From Colwellia sp. Arc7-635 (lineage in GTDB: Bacteria > Pseudomonadota > Gammaproteobacteria > Enterobacterales > Alteromonadaceae), in contig NZ_CP034660.1 in the NCBI RefSeq assembly GCF_003971255.1, positions 310,001 through 374,000 of the forward strand: a stretch of DNA of 64,000 nt, written 5' to 3'. This document shows positions 52,506 to 61,963 of the stretch, piece by piece (within the stretch, counting starts at the first letter, position 1; every line of letters starts with the position of its first letter). Under the pieces are notes generated by a model. That model did no database searches. It saw only the letters and a list, made by a program, of their open reading frames with translations, and was not told where the DNA came from. Position numbers and translations under genes: made by a program.

Positions 52506-53504
52506 ATGCTAACAAATGTTAAACATAAGCTGGGTAAACTTATTGCGAATGCAGTCTTACCTAATGGACTGTATTGCTTTAATTACCATAGAATTGGCGA
52601 AGCTAGCCTAACTGAATACGATCCTAACGTTTTTAGTTGTGATGAAGCTAACTTTGTTGAACATATACAATATATTAAAAAGCATTTTACCGTCGTTACC
52701 CTTGATGATCTCGCTGAGATACTTAAAGGAAAAATTACGGACAAAAGATACGCATTAATTACGTTTGATGACGGCTATATTGATAACTACAGTAAAGCAT
52801 TTCCTATACTGTTAGAAAATAAAATATCTGCGACTTTTTTCTTAGCAACCAACTTTATTAATAATGCTGAAATTCCATGGTGGGATAGAATTGCTTATTT
52901 GGTTCGACATGCTCAAGTTGATGAGATTAAACTTAATAATTGGCCTGATCGCATCACTCTGTCTAAAGAGGATGTACCAACAAGTATAAGAAAAGTGCTA
53001 GATGTTGTAAAAATAAATAACGGTTCAACTATTGAGGAAATACTCATAGAGTTACACCAGAAATTACAAACACCTAACTCTAAATTTTGTGATCAAGAGC
53101 CTCTCTTTATGACTTGGGATATGGCAAGAGAAATGAGCGCCGCAGGTATGGAGTTCGGTTCACAAACTTGTAGTCATAGAATACTGTCCCACTTAAGTAT
53201 TGAAGAACAAGATTATGAAGCAAAAACGTCCAAAGAACTTATAGAAACAGAACTCAATACAAGTATTAAAGCTTTTGCGTATCCCGTCGGTGGCAAAGAC
53301 AGCTTTACTGAAGAGACAGTCAAAATCATCAAGAAATATTACCAAGTGTCATTTTCTTTTATTTCAGGCATTAATACCTCTAAGCAGTTAAATGAATTTA
53401 GCATAGAGAGAATATCTGTCGACAGTAATTGTAATGCCACACAATTATCCCATAAGTTATTAAAACTATTCTTAAAAAAGCTGCATAAAAGTGTTTGGAA
53501 GTAA
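52506..53504 (+). CDS. polysaccharide deacetylase family protein (CE4, atypical motif 2)
   Basis: A 332-residue CE4/NodB-type protein. Motif 1 is ITFDDGYIDNY. The second motif reads GSQTCSHRILSHL, so the first of the two metal-binding histidines (S-H-T-x-x-H) is replaced by glutamine. A later AYPVGGKDSFT segment fits motif 3. ATG at 52506 has GGGAG five bases away, while ATG at 52494 lacks a site. It probably removes N-acetyl groups from EPS, but activity is uncertain because of the altered ligand. It is followed by the PaaK-like gene after 2 bases. Confidence 0.85.
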   Translation: MLTNVKHKLGKLIANAVLPNGLYCFNYHRIGEASLTEYDPNVFSCDEANFVEHIQYIKKHFTVVTLDDLAEILKGKITDKRYALITFDDGYIDNYSKAFPILLENKISATFFLATNFINNAEIPWWDRIAYLVRHAQVDEIKLNNWPDRITLSKEDVPTSIRKVLDVVKINNGSTIEEILIELHQKLQTPNSKFCDQEPLFMTWDMAREMSAAGMEFGSQTCSHRILSHLSIEEQDYEAKTSKELIETELNTSIKAFAYPVGGKDSFTEETVKIIKKYYQVSFSFISGINTSKQLNEFSIERISVDSNCNATQLSHKLLKLFLKKLHKSVWK

Positions 53505-53506
53505 AA

Positions 53507-54853
53507 ATGAATTATAGAAAATTTTTTATTAAAGTATTGTTTCCTTTCTATTACACCACCTTGAAAAAAAGTAACGTTGTAGAAAAGGTCACTCAAGCTA
53601 ACCAACGCTTATCGTGGACACAAGACGAACTTAAATCATATCAGTGGCAGCAACTTACAAAGTTACTCCATTTTTGTTGGCACAACGTACCTTACTATAA
53701 ACGAGTTTGGCAAAGCGTTGGTATTGAATCTGTTGAGCAAATTGATAGCCTCGAAAAGTTTTCTACATTACCTGTATTAACCAAACAAGACGTGATGACC
53801 TACTATGACGAACTTGTTCCTGCTTGTAATAAAGCGACAAATATAAAAAAATCTACCGGTGGCTCAACCGGGCAGCCATTTCACTTTGAATTAAACATGG
53901 CGAGCCATGAAGAAAGGCTAGCGATAGCGTGGAGAGGATACGGCGAAGTGGGTGCTGACTTAGGCACTAAAGCTGTATATTTGTGGGGTACTAGCTTAGG
54001 CAATGTATCCGCTTTTCGTCAGCTTAAAGAAAGCCTTTATCATCGCTTTTTCAATAACTACATGCTGAACTCTTTTGAAATGAATAACAGCAATATTGAT
54101 GAGTATGTAAAACGCATCAATAAAATAAAGCCTGATGCAATGGTTAGCTACGTAAACCCTTTAGTTGAATTAGCAAAATATATTATTGCTAATAAGATCA
54201 AAATGCATCAGCCCAATACCATTGTTACTGGTGCTGAAGCGCTTTATGAACATCAAAGAGAATTAATTGAAAAGGCATTTAATTGTCCTGTTCATAATAC
54301 TTATGGTTGTCGTGAAGTTATGCTTATTTCTTCAGAATGTAAAAAGCAGCAAGGCTTACATATTAATATCGATCAGTTAGTTGTTGAAACGCTAGTTGAT
54401 GGTAAAAGTGTTGTTGAAGAAAGTGGCGATATATCCATCACAGATTTGACCAATTATGGTATGCCACTCATTCGATATCTCAACGGTGATTGTGCCACAT
54501 TATCAAACGACACCTGTGACTGTGGTAATCCGCTGCCTATGATGAACTCAGTCGACGGACGTAAACTAGATATTATAAAATGCCCGAATGGTCAGTTACT
54601 TCCTGGAGAGCTATTCCCGCATATGTTCAAAGACTTTACTTGGATTGCAAAGTTTCAAGTGGTGCAAACTGAGCTAGAAAGCATTAATGTAAAAATAGTG
54701 CTAAATGCACAAAGTACATCGCCTGACTTTGAACCGATAGAGAAAATAATCAATAAGTATTCAGAAGGCAGCTTAGCCATTAAATTTGATATTGTAGATG
54801 ACATACCTCTGACGCCTTCAGGTAAAAGACGAGTAACAGTGTGCAAAGTATAG
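53507..54853 (+). CDS. PaaK/CapK-like adenylate-forming enzyme
   Basis: A 448-residue member of the phenylacetate-CoA ligase superfamily, of the CapK group found in capsule and EPS clusters. The phosphate-binding loop KSTGGSTGQPF is near residue 125. Further motifs are NTYGCREV (near 265) and LTPSGKRRVTV near the C-terminus. A Cys-containing segment (CDCGNPLP) could bind metal. It may activate a carboxylic acid for attachment to the polysaccharide. ATG at 53507 is preferred over TTG 53495. The paralogue group has no settled substrate. Confidence 0.82.
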   Translation: MNYRKFFIKVLFPFYYTTLKKSNVVEKVTQANQRLSWTQDELKSYQWQQLTKLLHFCWHNVPYYKRVWQSVGIESVEQIDSLEKFSTLPVLTKQDVMTYYDELVPACNKATNIKKSTGGSTGQPFHFELNMASHEERLAIAWRGYGEVGADLGTKAVYLWGTSLGNVSAFRQLKESLYHRFFNNYMLNSFEMNNSNIDEYVKRINKIKPDAMVSYVNPLVELAKYIIANKIKMHQPNTIVTGAEALYEHQRELIEKAFNCPVHNTYGCREVMLISSECKKQQGLHINIDQLVVETLVDGKSVVEESGDISITDLTNYGMPLIRYLNGDCATLSNDTCDCGNPLPMMNSVDGRKLDIIKCPNGQLLPGELFPHMFKDFTWIAKFQVVQTELESINVKIVLNAQSTSPDFEPIEKIINKYSEGSLAIKFDIVDDIPLTPSGKRRVTVCKV

Positions 54854-54873
54854 AAAGTGCCTTAGGAGAAAGC

Positions 54874-55956
54874 GTGGATATTAAACCTAAAAGTGTTCTG
54901 CATATATTATCTAGCCTAAATATAGGCGGCGCAGAGCGTTTTGTTATCGACTTAGCCATAGAACAGCGGCAGTCACTAAAACTTAATAGTTCTATTTTAT
55001 CTTTCGGTGAGCAGGATGATGTTTTAGTTGCTGAATGCATAAAAAACAATATTCCGGTTCATTTTGTTGAAGGCAGCCGATCAGAAAAAATACAAACGTT
55101 TAAGCGTGTGATTAACGAATTTGATATCTTACACTTTCATTCGCCTTTCACACTATTATTTACTTGTTATAGCCCAATGCTATGCAGACGAAAAACCGTT
55201 GTTTATACCCGACATGGAGCTGAACCATTTAATCAGCTTAAGTGGCGTGTTATGCATAAAATAACGCAATTTATCGTCAACCAAATCACCTTCGTTTCAA
55301 ATGAAGGGCAAGCTGTTTTTGGCAAAGTTAATAATTGGCAGAACAAACCACAATCTGTTGTTGATAATGGCATTTTAATACCGCAAGAAAATCATCAGAA
55401 ACCACTGAATGAACAACAGGCTAAAATTAAACTAGGCTCTGTTGCTAGAATGGTTCCCTTAAAAAATCAAATTTGTTTGTTAAGAGCTGTAGCGTTAATG
55501 CCAGAGGCTCTAGCAAATAAATTCGAGATTCACTTTTTTGGTGATGGTCCTTGTGAAGAATTATTAAAATCAGCGGCAGCTGAAAGTAGCCTATCTAAAA
55601 ACGTACACTTTCATGGCATGTTAGTTGACCGAGAAAATATATATAAGCATATCGATGTCATGGTGGTAACTTCAGAAATGGAAGGATTATCTATTGCCAT
55701 TTTAGAGGCTATGGCTCGGCACATTCCGGTATTAGCAACTAATGTCGGTGGAAACCCCAAACTAGTACAAAGTGATGTGACAGGTCAGTTATTTAATTAT
55801 GACGATGATACAAAGCTTTCAAGACTGTTAACCGAGATAGCAGAAGCACCTCAATTAATTGAAAAATGGGGCAATGAAGCCTATCAATTGGTGGTTCAAA
55901 ACTATTCATTAGAAACAGTCGCACAAAAATATATGAAGCTTTATTTAGCTGACTAA
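54874..55956 (+). CDS. glycosyltransferase family 4
   Basis: A 360-residue GT4 glycosyltransferase. A GTG at 54874 follows AGGAG (54864-54868) by 5 bases, so it is preferred over GTG 54841, which overlaps the preceding gene. The N-terminus VLHILSSLNIGGAERFVIDLA is classic for this family. The C-terminal domain contains SVARMVPLKNQ, FFGDGPCEE and SEMEGLSIAILEAMA (EX7E). The substrate is unknown. Confidence 0.9.
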   Translation: MDIKPKSVLHILSSLNIGGAERFVIDLAIEQRQSLKLNSSILSFGEQDDVLVAECIKNNIPVHFVEGSRSEKIQTFKRVINEFDILHFHSPFTLLFTCYSPMLCRRKTVVYTRHGAEPFNQLKWRVMHKITQFIVNQITFVSNEGQAVFGKVNNWQNKPQSVVDNGILIPQENHQKPLNEQQAKIKLGSVARMVPLKNQICLLRAVALMPEALANKFEIHFFGDGPCEELLKSAAAESSLSKNVHFHGMLVDRENIYKHIDVMVVTSEMEGLSIAILEAMARHIPVLATNVGGNPKLVQSDVTGQLFNYDDDTKLSRLLTEIAEAPQLIEKWGNEAYQLVVQNYSLETVAQKYMKLYLAD

Positions 55957-55979
55957 ACATTAATTATTAAGGACTTTGC

Positions 55980-56903
55980 ATGAACGCATTAGTTTCTGTT
56001 GTCATACCTGTTTATAACGGGGCTGAATACTTAGAAGCAACGGTTGAAACGATTTTAGCCCAAGACTACGATAACATTGAAATATTACTGGTTAACGACG
56101 GTAGTAAAGATGGCTCTGAACAACTCATCAATACCTTGGCTGAAAACAACAGCAATATTGTAGGCTTCCACAAACAAAATGGTGGTGTGGCTGCTGCTCG
56201 AAACTATGGCATTGAAAGAGCAAACGGAGAATTGGTCGCTTTTTGTGATCAGGACGACTTTTGGCTACCTACTAAGTTATCGAAACAAGTACCACTTTTT
56301 GAAAATCCTAAAGTAGGCCTAGTTTATTGTGGGGCTATTGCTGATTATGCCCATCTTAATAAGCAAGATAAGCCGAGCTTCGAACGTAAATATCGTGGCG
56401 ATGTATTCGACAAACTTATACAAGTGAACATGTTCACATGTTGTACAGCTATTGCACGTAAGAGTTTACTACAAGAAACACAAGCATTTGATGACGAACG
56501 AAGCTTAATGGGCGTCGATGATTGGTTGGCCTGGTTAAAACTCTCGCTAGTGTGTGAGCTTGACTTTGTACCAGAGCATTTAGCCATTCATGTATTCCAT
56601 GGTGATAACTATTCATCAAATGAAGAAAAAATGCATGCTGCTGAGTTAGTCTGTTTAAATAAAATTCAACCAATGGCTGAGAAACATAACAAATCGGTTG
56701 ATTGGGATGAAATAAAACAAAATTTACATGTTAGATACGCCAATACCTATATTTATAATGGCATGTTCAATTTAGCGGGTGACACGCTTTTAGAGGCATC
56801 TCGATTGAAAAATAATGGAAAGTTATCATTAAAAGGTCGGTTATTGAAAGTAGTGCCTAACTTTATTTGGCAGAGGGTACAGAAAATAAAGCGAAAGTTA
56901 TAG
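55980..56903 (+). CDS. glycosyltransferase family 2
   Basis: A 307-residue GT-A glycosyltransferase: VSVVIPVYNGAEYLEATVETILAQDYDNIEILLVNDGSKDGS at the N-terminus, NGGVAAARNYG and the metal-binding CDQDDFW (DxD equivalent). Residues beyond about 220 are family-variable. It is in line with the EPS operon, 23 bases after the previous gene, with AAGGA before ATG. Confidence 0.93.
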   Translation: MNALVSVVIPVYNGAEYLEATVETILAQDYDNIEILLVNDGSKDGSEQLINTLAENNSNIVGFHKQNGGVAAARNYGIERANGELVAFCDQDDFWLPTKLSKQVPLFENPKVGLVYCGAIADYAHLNKQDKPSFERKYRGDVFDKLIQVNMFTCCTAIARKSLLQETQAFDDERSLMGVDDWLAWLKLSLVCELDFVPEHLAIHVFHGDNYSSNEEKMHAAELVCLNKIQPMAEKHNKSVDWDEIKQNLHVRYANTYIYNGMFNLAGDTLLEASRLKNNGKLSLKGRLLKVVPNFIWQRVQKIKRKL

Positions 56904-56928
56904 CGTTTCATGAAATAGGGAAGTTCTT

Positions 56929-58020
56929 ATGAATAGGTCACTTATTTACTTTTTAGAGTCTAGAGATAATAATTTTAATTTAATTCGTTTCATTGCTGCT
57001 TTTGGTGTGCTTTTCAGTCATAGCTTCTCTTTAGCCTTAGGCCGTACTGATACTGAACCCTTCAAACAATTTTTTGGCATGTCCTTTGGACAAATAGCTG
57101 TTGATATATTCTTTATTTCAAGTGGTTTTTTAATTGCTAATAGCTTGTTTATTAAAAAAGACTTAGCTAATTTCTTCTGGGCAAGATTTCTTCGTATTTA
57201 TCCTGGCTTATTTGTAGCAGTATTATTTTCTGTCTTCTTTGTCGGGCTATATTTTACAAGCTACCCTGTAGAACAATACTTAATGAACCCTCAAACCTAT
57301 ATTTTTCTTGCTAAAAACACGGTGCTTTTTTTGGGTGAGGAACCTGGCTTACCTGGCGTTTTTGAGTCATTACCTTGGCCAGGTGTAGTGAACGGTTCTT
57401 TGTGGACACTACCCTTTGAGGTCAGAGCTTATTGCCTTCTTGTTGTGTTCAGTATCGTTATTCATCGCTTAATTACATGGTCAAAAGGCCTTTTAAGTGA
57501 GCGTTTACTTTATTCATTGATCCCATTGATGGGGATGATTATTTATATTGCTAATCACTTTTACACTTTTTTGCCTATTTCATATTTTTCATCGGAAGAT
57601 TTTAGGATGTATTCGTTATTTTTTATAGGAACCGCGTGTTACATTTTTAAAGATTACTTAGTACTTTCGAAGCGTTTTTTTTATACTGCACTCTTCTTTT
57701 TATTTATATCCGCAATACACTCCGACCTTTTTTTTATCGTTTATAATGTCACAATCTTCTATGTTATATTTTATATTGCTTATATTCCTAAAGGTAGGAT
57801 TCGTAAGTTTAATCAATATGGCGATTACTCTTACGGTATCTATATTTATGCTTGGCCAGTACAACAAAGTATTATTGCATTAATGCCAGGTATTAATGTC
57901 TTAGAGTTATGTATTTATTCTTTTGCTTTAACTGTGCTTTTGTCTTACCTCTCTTGGCACTGTATAGAAAAAAAAGCGTTGAAACTTAAAGGAAAAGTGC
58001 TCTTTAAATTCAAAGTATAA
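56929..58020 (+). CDS. acyltransferase 3 family membrane protein (OafA/YrhL-like)
   Basis: A 363-residue integral membrane protein with about ten hydrophobic segments. The N-terminus FNLIRFIAAFGVLFSHSFSL contains the conserved R...H of this family. Typical activity is O-acylation (often acetylation) of sugars at the membrane. The DNA is more AT-rich than earlier genes. The spacer from the previous gene is 25 bases, with a weak GGAAG-type ribosome-binding site. Confidence 0.88.
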   Translation: MNRSLIYFLESRDNNFNLIRFIAAFGVLFSHSFSLALGRTDTEPFKQFFGMSFGQIAVDIFFISSGFLIANSLFIKKDLANFFWARFLRIYPGLFVAVLFSVFFVGLYFTSYPVEQYLMNPQTYIFLAKNTVLFLGEEPGLPGVFESLPWPGVVNGSLWTLPFEVRAYCLLVVFSIVIHRLITWSKGLLSERLLYSLIPLMGMIIYIANHFYTFLPISYFSSEDFRMYSLFFIGTACYIFKDYLVLSKRFFYTALFFLFISAIHSDLFFIVYNVTIFYVIFYIAYIPKGRIRKFNQYGDYSYGIYIYAWPVQQSIIALMPGINVLELCIYSFALTVLLSYLSWHCIEKKALKLKGKVLFKFKV

Positions 58021-58099
58021 TTTTGATTAATATAGAGCTATTAAAATAATTGGTATTTTATGCCTTCTGTAATAAAAGTATTTAAAGGAAATTAAGAAA

Positions 58100-59296
58100 A
58101 TGAATGACGTTGTATTATATGGTGCATTTGACAGGCACAATTATGGAGATTTATTATTCCCTCTTGTTATGGAGAGAATGTTATCTGAAAGATTTCCTGA
58201 AAAAAAAATTGTAATTGCTGGGTTAATAGATAGCGACTTAACTGAGTTTCATGCATTGCCTACTATTAGCATCAAAAAAGCCCTAAAACAAAGTAAGCAA
58301 GATGCTACGATTATTCTTGCAGGTGGTGATGTTGTTTCTTGTGATTGGTTATCAGCTTATAGTTATTTATTATCTGACTTTTCTTTTTCTATCTTTCAGC
58401 GCATATTTGCTCGTTTTATTCCTAACTTAACTGAAAACGTAATTAAGAAAATTATTGGTTTAAAATCTGATAACCCCTTCGATCTGACGTCTCAAGACCT
58501 CACTAATAGCATTAAGTTAGTTTATAATTCGGTAGGTGCAACAGCTGTCTCTAATGTGAATGGAGAGCCTGCTATAGCGCTTGCAAGCGCTTTAAATGAA
58601 GCCGACTATGTGACCGTCCGAGACGAATTTTCGTGTGAGCATATCAAAAGAATTGGTGGCAAGGTCAATGATGTTTATCCCGATTCTGCAACGGTTATGT
58701 CAACTATATTCTCAGAAGAAGAAATTAATGAAAAAACAGGGAGTAAAGCACAATCGTTGATAAGTGCGCTAAAAGATAAATATTTGGTTTTTCAAATATC
58801 ATCTGCTCATAGTGCAGGTTTAGAAAAAGAGTTCGCGAATAATTTAACAGCGATAGCAAATGAGCATGATCTCACTATTGTCTTTATTGCTATTGGAAAT
58901 GCGGCAGGTCATAGCGACTCTCACGGAATTGAGAAAATAAAACGATATTTAGATAATAATATTAAAGTTGCCGAATATCTTGATGGTGGAGTATTCGATG
59001 TAATGAATATTATTAAAAACTCTCAGTGTTACTGTGGTACCAGTCTACATGGGCTTATAACATCGATGGCTTTTCATGTACCAAGAGTAGGTTTACTCCC
59101 TAAGCTTCGTAAACAACGAAATTATATGGCAACCTGGGATTTGCCAGAAATGCCAAGTGGTGTATTGCCAAATGAGCTTTCAGATGCAATAAATAGAGCG
59201 ATGGGAATCCCTAAGCAGGACCTTGCTGACAAAGAACAGTATTTGACTGCTAAATATATGGATAACTTTGATAAAATTAGCACTTTTATAAATTAG
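58100..59296 (+). CDS. polysaccharide pyruvyl transferase family protein
   Basis: A 398-residue protein of the CsaB/EpsI pyruvyl transferase family. The N-terminus VVLYGAFDRHNYGDLLFPLVM fits its signature. Later motifs are YNSVGA, TVRDEFSCEHIKRIG, VYPDSATVM and the C-terminal SQCYCGTSLHGLITSMAF. It probably transfers pyruvate from phosphoenolpyruvate onto EPS sugars, adding negative charge. AAAGGA lies before ATG. Confidence 0.85.
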   Translation: MNDVVLYGAFDRHNYGDLLFPLVMERMLSERFPEKKIVIAGLIDSDLTEFHALPTISIKKALKQSKQDATIILAGGDVVSCDWLSAYSYLLSDFSFSIFQRIFARFIPNLTENVIKKIIGLKSDNPFDLTSQDLTNSIKLVYNSVGATAVSNVNGEPAIALASALNEADYVTVRDEFSCEHIKRIGGKVNDVYPDSATVMSTIFSEEEINEKTGSKAQSLISALKDKYLVFQISSAHSAGLEKEFANNLTAIANEHDLTIVFIAIGNAAGHSDSHGIEKIKRYLDNNIKVAEYLDGGVFDVMNIIKNSQCYCGTSLHGLITSMAFHVPRVGLLPKLRKQRNYMATWDLPEMPSGVLPNELSDAINRAMGIPKQDLADKEQYLTAKYMDNFDKISTFIN

Positions 59297-59341
59297 TATT
59301 TACAAGTACGAACTTGAAGTAACAATGATAGAAAATGCTTA

Positions 59342-59373
59342 TCATGGGGTAATTAAGGATAAATACCCCATGA
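59342..59373 (+). repeat. perfect 10-bp inverted repeat after the pyruvyl transferase gene
   Basis: TCATGGGGTA (59342-59351) pairs with TACCCCATGA (59364-59373) around a 12-base loop. It has no T-run, so it is a processing or weak termination hairpin at best. Confidence 0.6.
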
Positions 59374-59426
59374 CATTTAAAAATGTATAGTTCCTCCCAA
59401 TACGCTATCAGTGGACAAGGAAGACC

Positions 59427-59606
59427 AAATGAAAAACGTAGTAGTACTATCTTGCTGGTTTGGCTATAAATTTAATAAGCCGCTTAAAATCACCTCACTC
59501 TCCACTTGTAAACAATAAATGAAAAACGTAGTAGTACTATCTTGCTGGTTTGGCTATAAATTTAATAAGCCGCTTAAAATCACCTCACTCTCCACTTGTA
59601 AACAAT
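59427..59606 (+). repeat. perfect 90-bp tandem duplication
   Basis: Bases 59427-59516 are repeated exactly at 59517-59606. The unit is AA plus the first 29 codons of the following gene plus one T. Its junction creates an in-frame TAA. The absence of differences suggests a recent event. Confidence 0.95.
59429..59518 (+). other. 29-codon upstream reading frame made by the duplication
   Basis: ATG at 59429 follows AAGGAAG (59417-59423), the only good Shine-Dalgarno sequence in the area. The frame runs 29 codons, identical to the start of the next gene, and ends at TAA (59516-59518), immediately before the ATG of the main gene (59519). It is probably translated but yields only a short peptide, MKNVVVLSCWFGYKFNKPLK and nine more residues. 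Confidence 0.8.
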
Positions 59607-60298
59607 GGCTCTATGCAAATATAAAAAACCTCCTGCCGTTTAGAGTATTAAATGGTCTTGGGTTCATATCTATCATCCCTCAGGCACCTATCGGTATTGA
59701 GAATTGCTATTTTTATTCAAATAATCAGAGATTGAAGGCAGAGGTTACTTTTAAAGGGTGGAAATTTTGCTTTATTGAAAGCAAGATTGAAAATGGAGAA
59801 AGTATAGCTTCATCATTACTCGCTAAAAAAGTTAAGTTTCTGCAAATTGATGATGCTAATTTTAGCCATGTTGAGCACATTATCTATATGGACAGCCGGC
59901 GAGTTTCTGATGACATTCCTAAGATTATTCAGATGAACAAAAAAGGCATCCTTCTTCGATATGAAGCTAAGCTCAAACCAAGTATATGGCACGAAGTAGA
60001 AGAGGCGGAAGGTCAGGAAAGATATGCCAAGCATATGGACAAAACCGTTGATTTTATTAATAATAAGCTAAAAAAAGGTTATTGTGCTAACAACCGAGTG
60101 ATGAATACGGGCATTATCGCCTACGCTATGGGCACAAGAAGTACGACAATAAGATCGCTTTGCGACGAAGTCTATAATGCTTGTATAAGCTTAGAACAGC
60201 CCGAATGTCAGATTTTATGGTGTCTCTTATCTCAGCCTTATGTCGATATAATTAAGGCTGTTGAGTCATCCAAAATCCAAAGTCGTTTAGGGCTGTAG
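59519..60298 (+). CDS. uncharacterised EPS-locus protein (glycosyltransferase-like)
   Basis: A 259-residue protein without a family that I can name with confidence. It has hydrophobic strands at the N-terminus (VVVLSCWFGYKF), a segment VEHIIYMDSRR (about 122) that may resemble a DxD-type site, and a C-terminal PECQILWCLLSQP. A similar arrangement occurs in some hypothetical capsule glycosyltransferases. It has no ribosome-binding site of its own because its first 29 codons follow the duplicated copy directly. Translation therefore probably depends on re-initiation after the upstream TAA. It lies in the EPS operon. Confidence 0.6.
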   Translation: MKNVVVLSCWFGYKFNKPLKITSLSTCKQWLYANIKNLLPFRVLNGLGFISIIPQAPIGIENCYFYSNNQRLKAEVTFKGWKFCFIESKIENGESIASSLLAKKVKFLQIDDANFSHVEHIIYMDSRRVSDDIPKIIQMNKKGILLRYEAKLKPSIWHEVEEAEGQERYAKHMDKTVDFINNKLKKGYCANNRVMNTGIIAYAMGTRSTTIRSLCDEVYNACISLEQPECQILWCLLSQPYVDIIKAVESSKIQSRLGL

Positions 60299-60529
60299 TT
60301 CAATATTACTGTTAAACACTTTATTCTATGTTTTAAGTGAACGTTTACTTTATCTTTTGACACCATCACACGGTTAACTCTCGTTCAACTTAAAGTTTTT
60401 CACAGTTGGAGCTTAGAGAAAAAGAAGAATATTTGATTCTAAAGTATCTAGAATATTTAGTTTAATTGGTTAAAGATACAAGTTTTATATCTTTAAATGC
60501 TTTTATTGCGATTAATTATGTCTCACACT

Positions 60530-61963
60530 TTACTTCTTTAATATATGACGAAACTCTATCAATATTTTTCTATCTATTAGAAAAGTAGATAAAGAATAAA
60601 TTACAGCCCCAATAATAGCGTTTATTAGTAAGTAATAGATGCCATTTAATTCCACTATTTCGTTGAACAATAGTAAAGTCAAATACATCAAAGTTGAGCT
60701 AATAATTGCTTGAGAATGTAATTTCGAAATGGACGTAATTGATAATTGTAATATCTTTCTAACGTCTGATAGTAATATCAAATAAGATAAAGTTATAGAT
60801 ATACACCAAGCGATCGCTAACCCTTGAATTCCTAGAAATTGAAACGAAATAATACTAATTAAAAGTATCGCGGTTGGAGCTATACTATTTTTAAGGACGA
60901 GGTCGCTTCTACCTAAAGCATTTAATACAGTTAAAGTAATTTCATTTAATAATTTTAGAGGTAAAGCCCAACAAAGTATTTTTATAATGATAGCACTTTC
61001 AATCCATTTATCGGTTACTACGGTGGTAATTATTTTTTCAGAAATCAAACCTAACCCCCAAAAAATAGGGAAAGCAATACAAGAAAACAACCAGATTGTT
61101 TTACTATAATATGCTTTTACTAATTTGATATCATGACTAACCTTGCAGAATGCTGGAAAAGAAAGCCTCTTTAATTCAGGTGCCATTTTTCTTAAAGGGA
61201 TAAAAGCAATTTGTAGACCCACTTGATAAACACCTATAGCACTTGTCGTATATAATATGCCGCCAATAATAAAGTCTAATGAGTTCCCTATTTGGGCTAT
61301 AGCTCCACTAAGAGAGTTTTGAACTCCAAACTTCATTAGTTTAAGTGCTCTTTTATAATGCCATCTCAGAGAAACTTTACTTCGACATAAATAATTGGCC
61401 ATAAATAAACGTACAACAGTATGTACCATATAGCCTATGGCTAGTGACCAATATCCCATATCCAAAAGTGCTGCAATAATTGTTGCTGCCGGGGTTAAAA
61501 TACCAGCAATCAAATCAATTTTCGCAAGCTTTTTGAACTCAAGTCGCTTAGCCATTAGCGCTAATGGACGTACGTTAAAGCATTCGATTAAGTAAGCAAT
61601 AGCTAATAATTGCAACACATGCTTAGCTTCAGGTGTTTCGTAAAAAGTTGAAAAATGGGATGCACTTATAAATTGGATTAGAAAAAGAGATATTCCAATT
61701 AATAGGCAAAAAGTGAATAGCGTATCCATTACCGCCTTACTTATGACTTTATGACGTATAATAATGTTACCAATACATAAGTAATTTATGGCGACAAGGA
61801 TGTTTATGATTATTTCAGCAATCGCCATAACACCGTAATCATTAGGGTTGAGCTGTCTTATTACCCAAAATGTTGAACCCCAGCGGAATGCCTGAATTAT
61901 TATCTTAGTTAGTGCAAGCCACTTTACGCCACTCATTACAGATTGTTTTAATGTGTTACTCAT
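60530..61963 (-). CDS. Wzx-type polysaccharide flippase (MOP superfamily)
   Basis: A 477-residue integral membrane protein with about 12-14 transmembrane helices. The N-terminus LKQSVMSGVKWLALTKIIIQAFRWGSTFWVIRQLNPNDYGVMAIA is typical of WzxC/RfbX-like lipopolysaccharide flippases. It would move undecaprenyl-linked EPS repeat units across the inner membrane. It overlaps the preceding deacetylase-like gene by one base, so the two are coupled. They are transcribed opposite to the main EPS operon. Confidence 0.88.
   Translation of the reverse strand: MSNTLKQSVMSGVKWLALTKIIIQAFRWGSTFWVIRQLNPNDYGVMAIAEIIINILVAINYLCIGNIIIRHKVISKAVMDTLFTFCLLIGISLFLIQFISASHFSTFYETPEAKHVLQLLAIAYLIECFNVRPLALMAKRLEFKKLAKIDLIAGILTPAATIIAALLDMGYWSLAIGYMVHTVVRLFMANYLCRSKVSLRWHYKRALKLMKFGVQNSLSGAIAQIGNSLDFIIGGILYTTSAIGVYQVGLQIAFIPLRKMAPELKRLSFPAFCKVSHDIKLVKAYYSKTIWLFSCIAFPIFWGLGLISEKIITTVVTDKWIESAIIIKILCWALPLKLLNEITLTVLNALGRSDLVLKNSIAPTAILLISIISFQFLGIQGLAIAWCISITLSYLILLSDVRKILQLSITSISKLHSQAIISSTLMYLTLLLFNEIVELNGIYYLLINAIIGAVIYSLSTFLIDRKILIEFRHILKK

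Noticed and set aside
59342-59373. Insertion-sequence end
   Set aside because: There is a single hairpin with no transposase, no partner repeat and no target duplication nearby.
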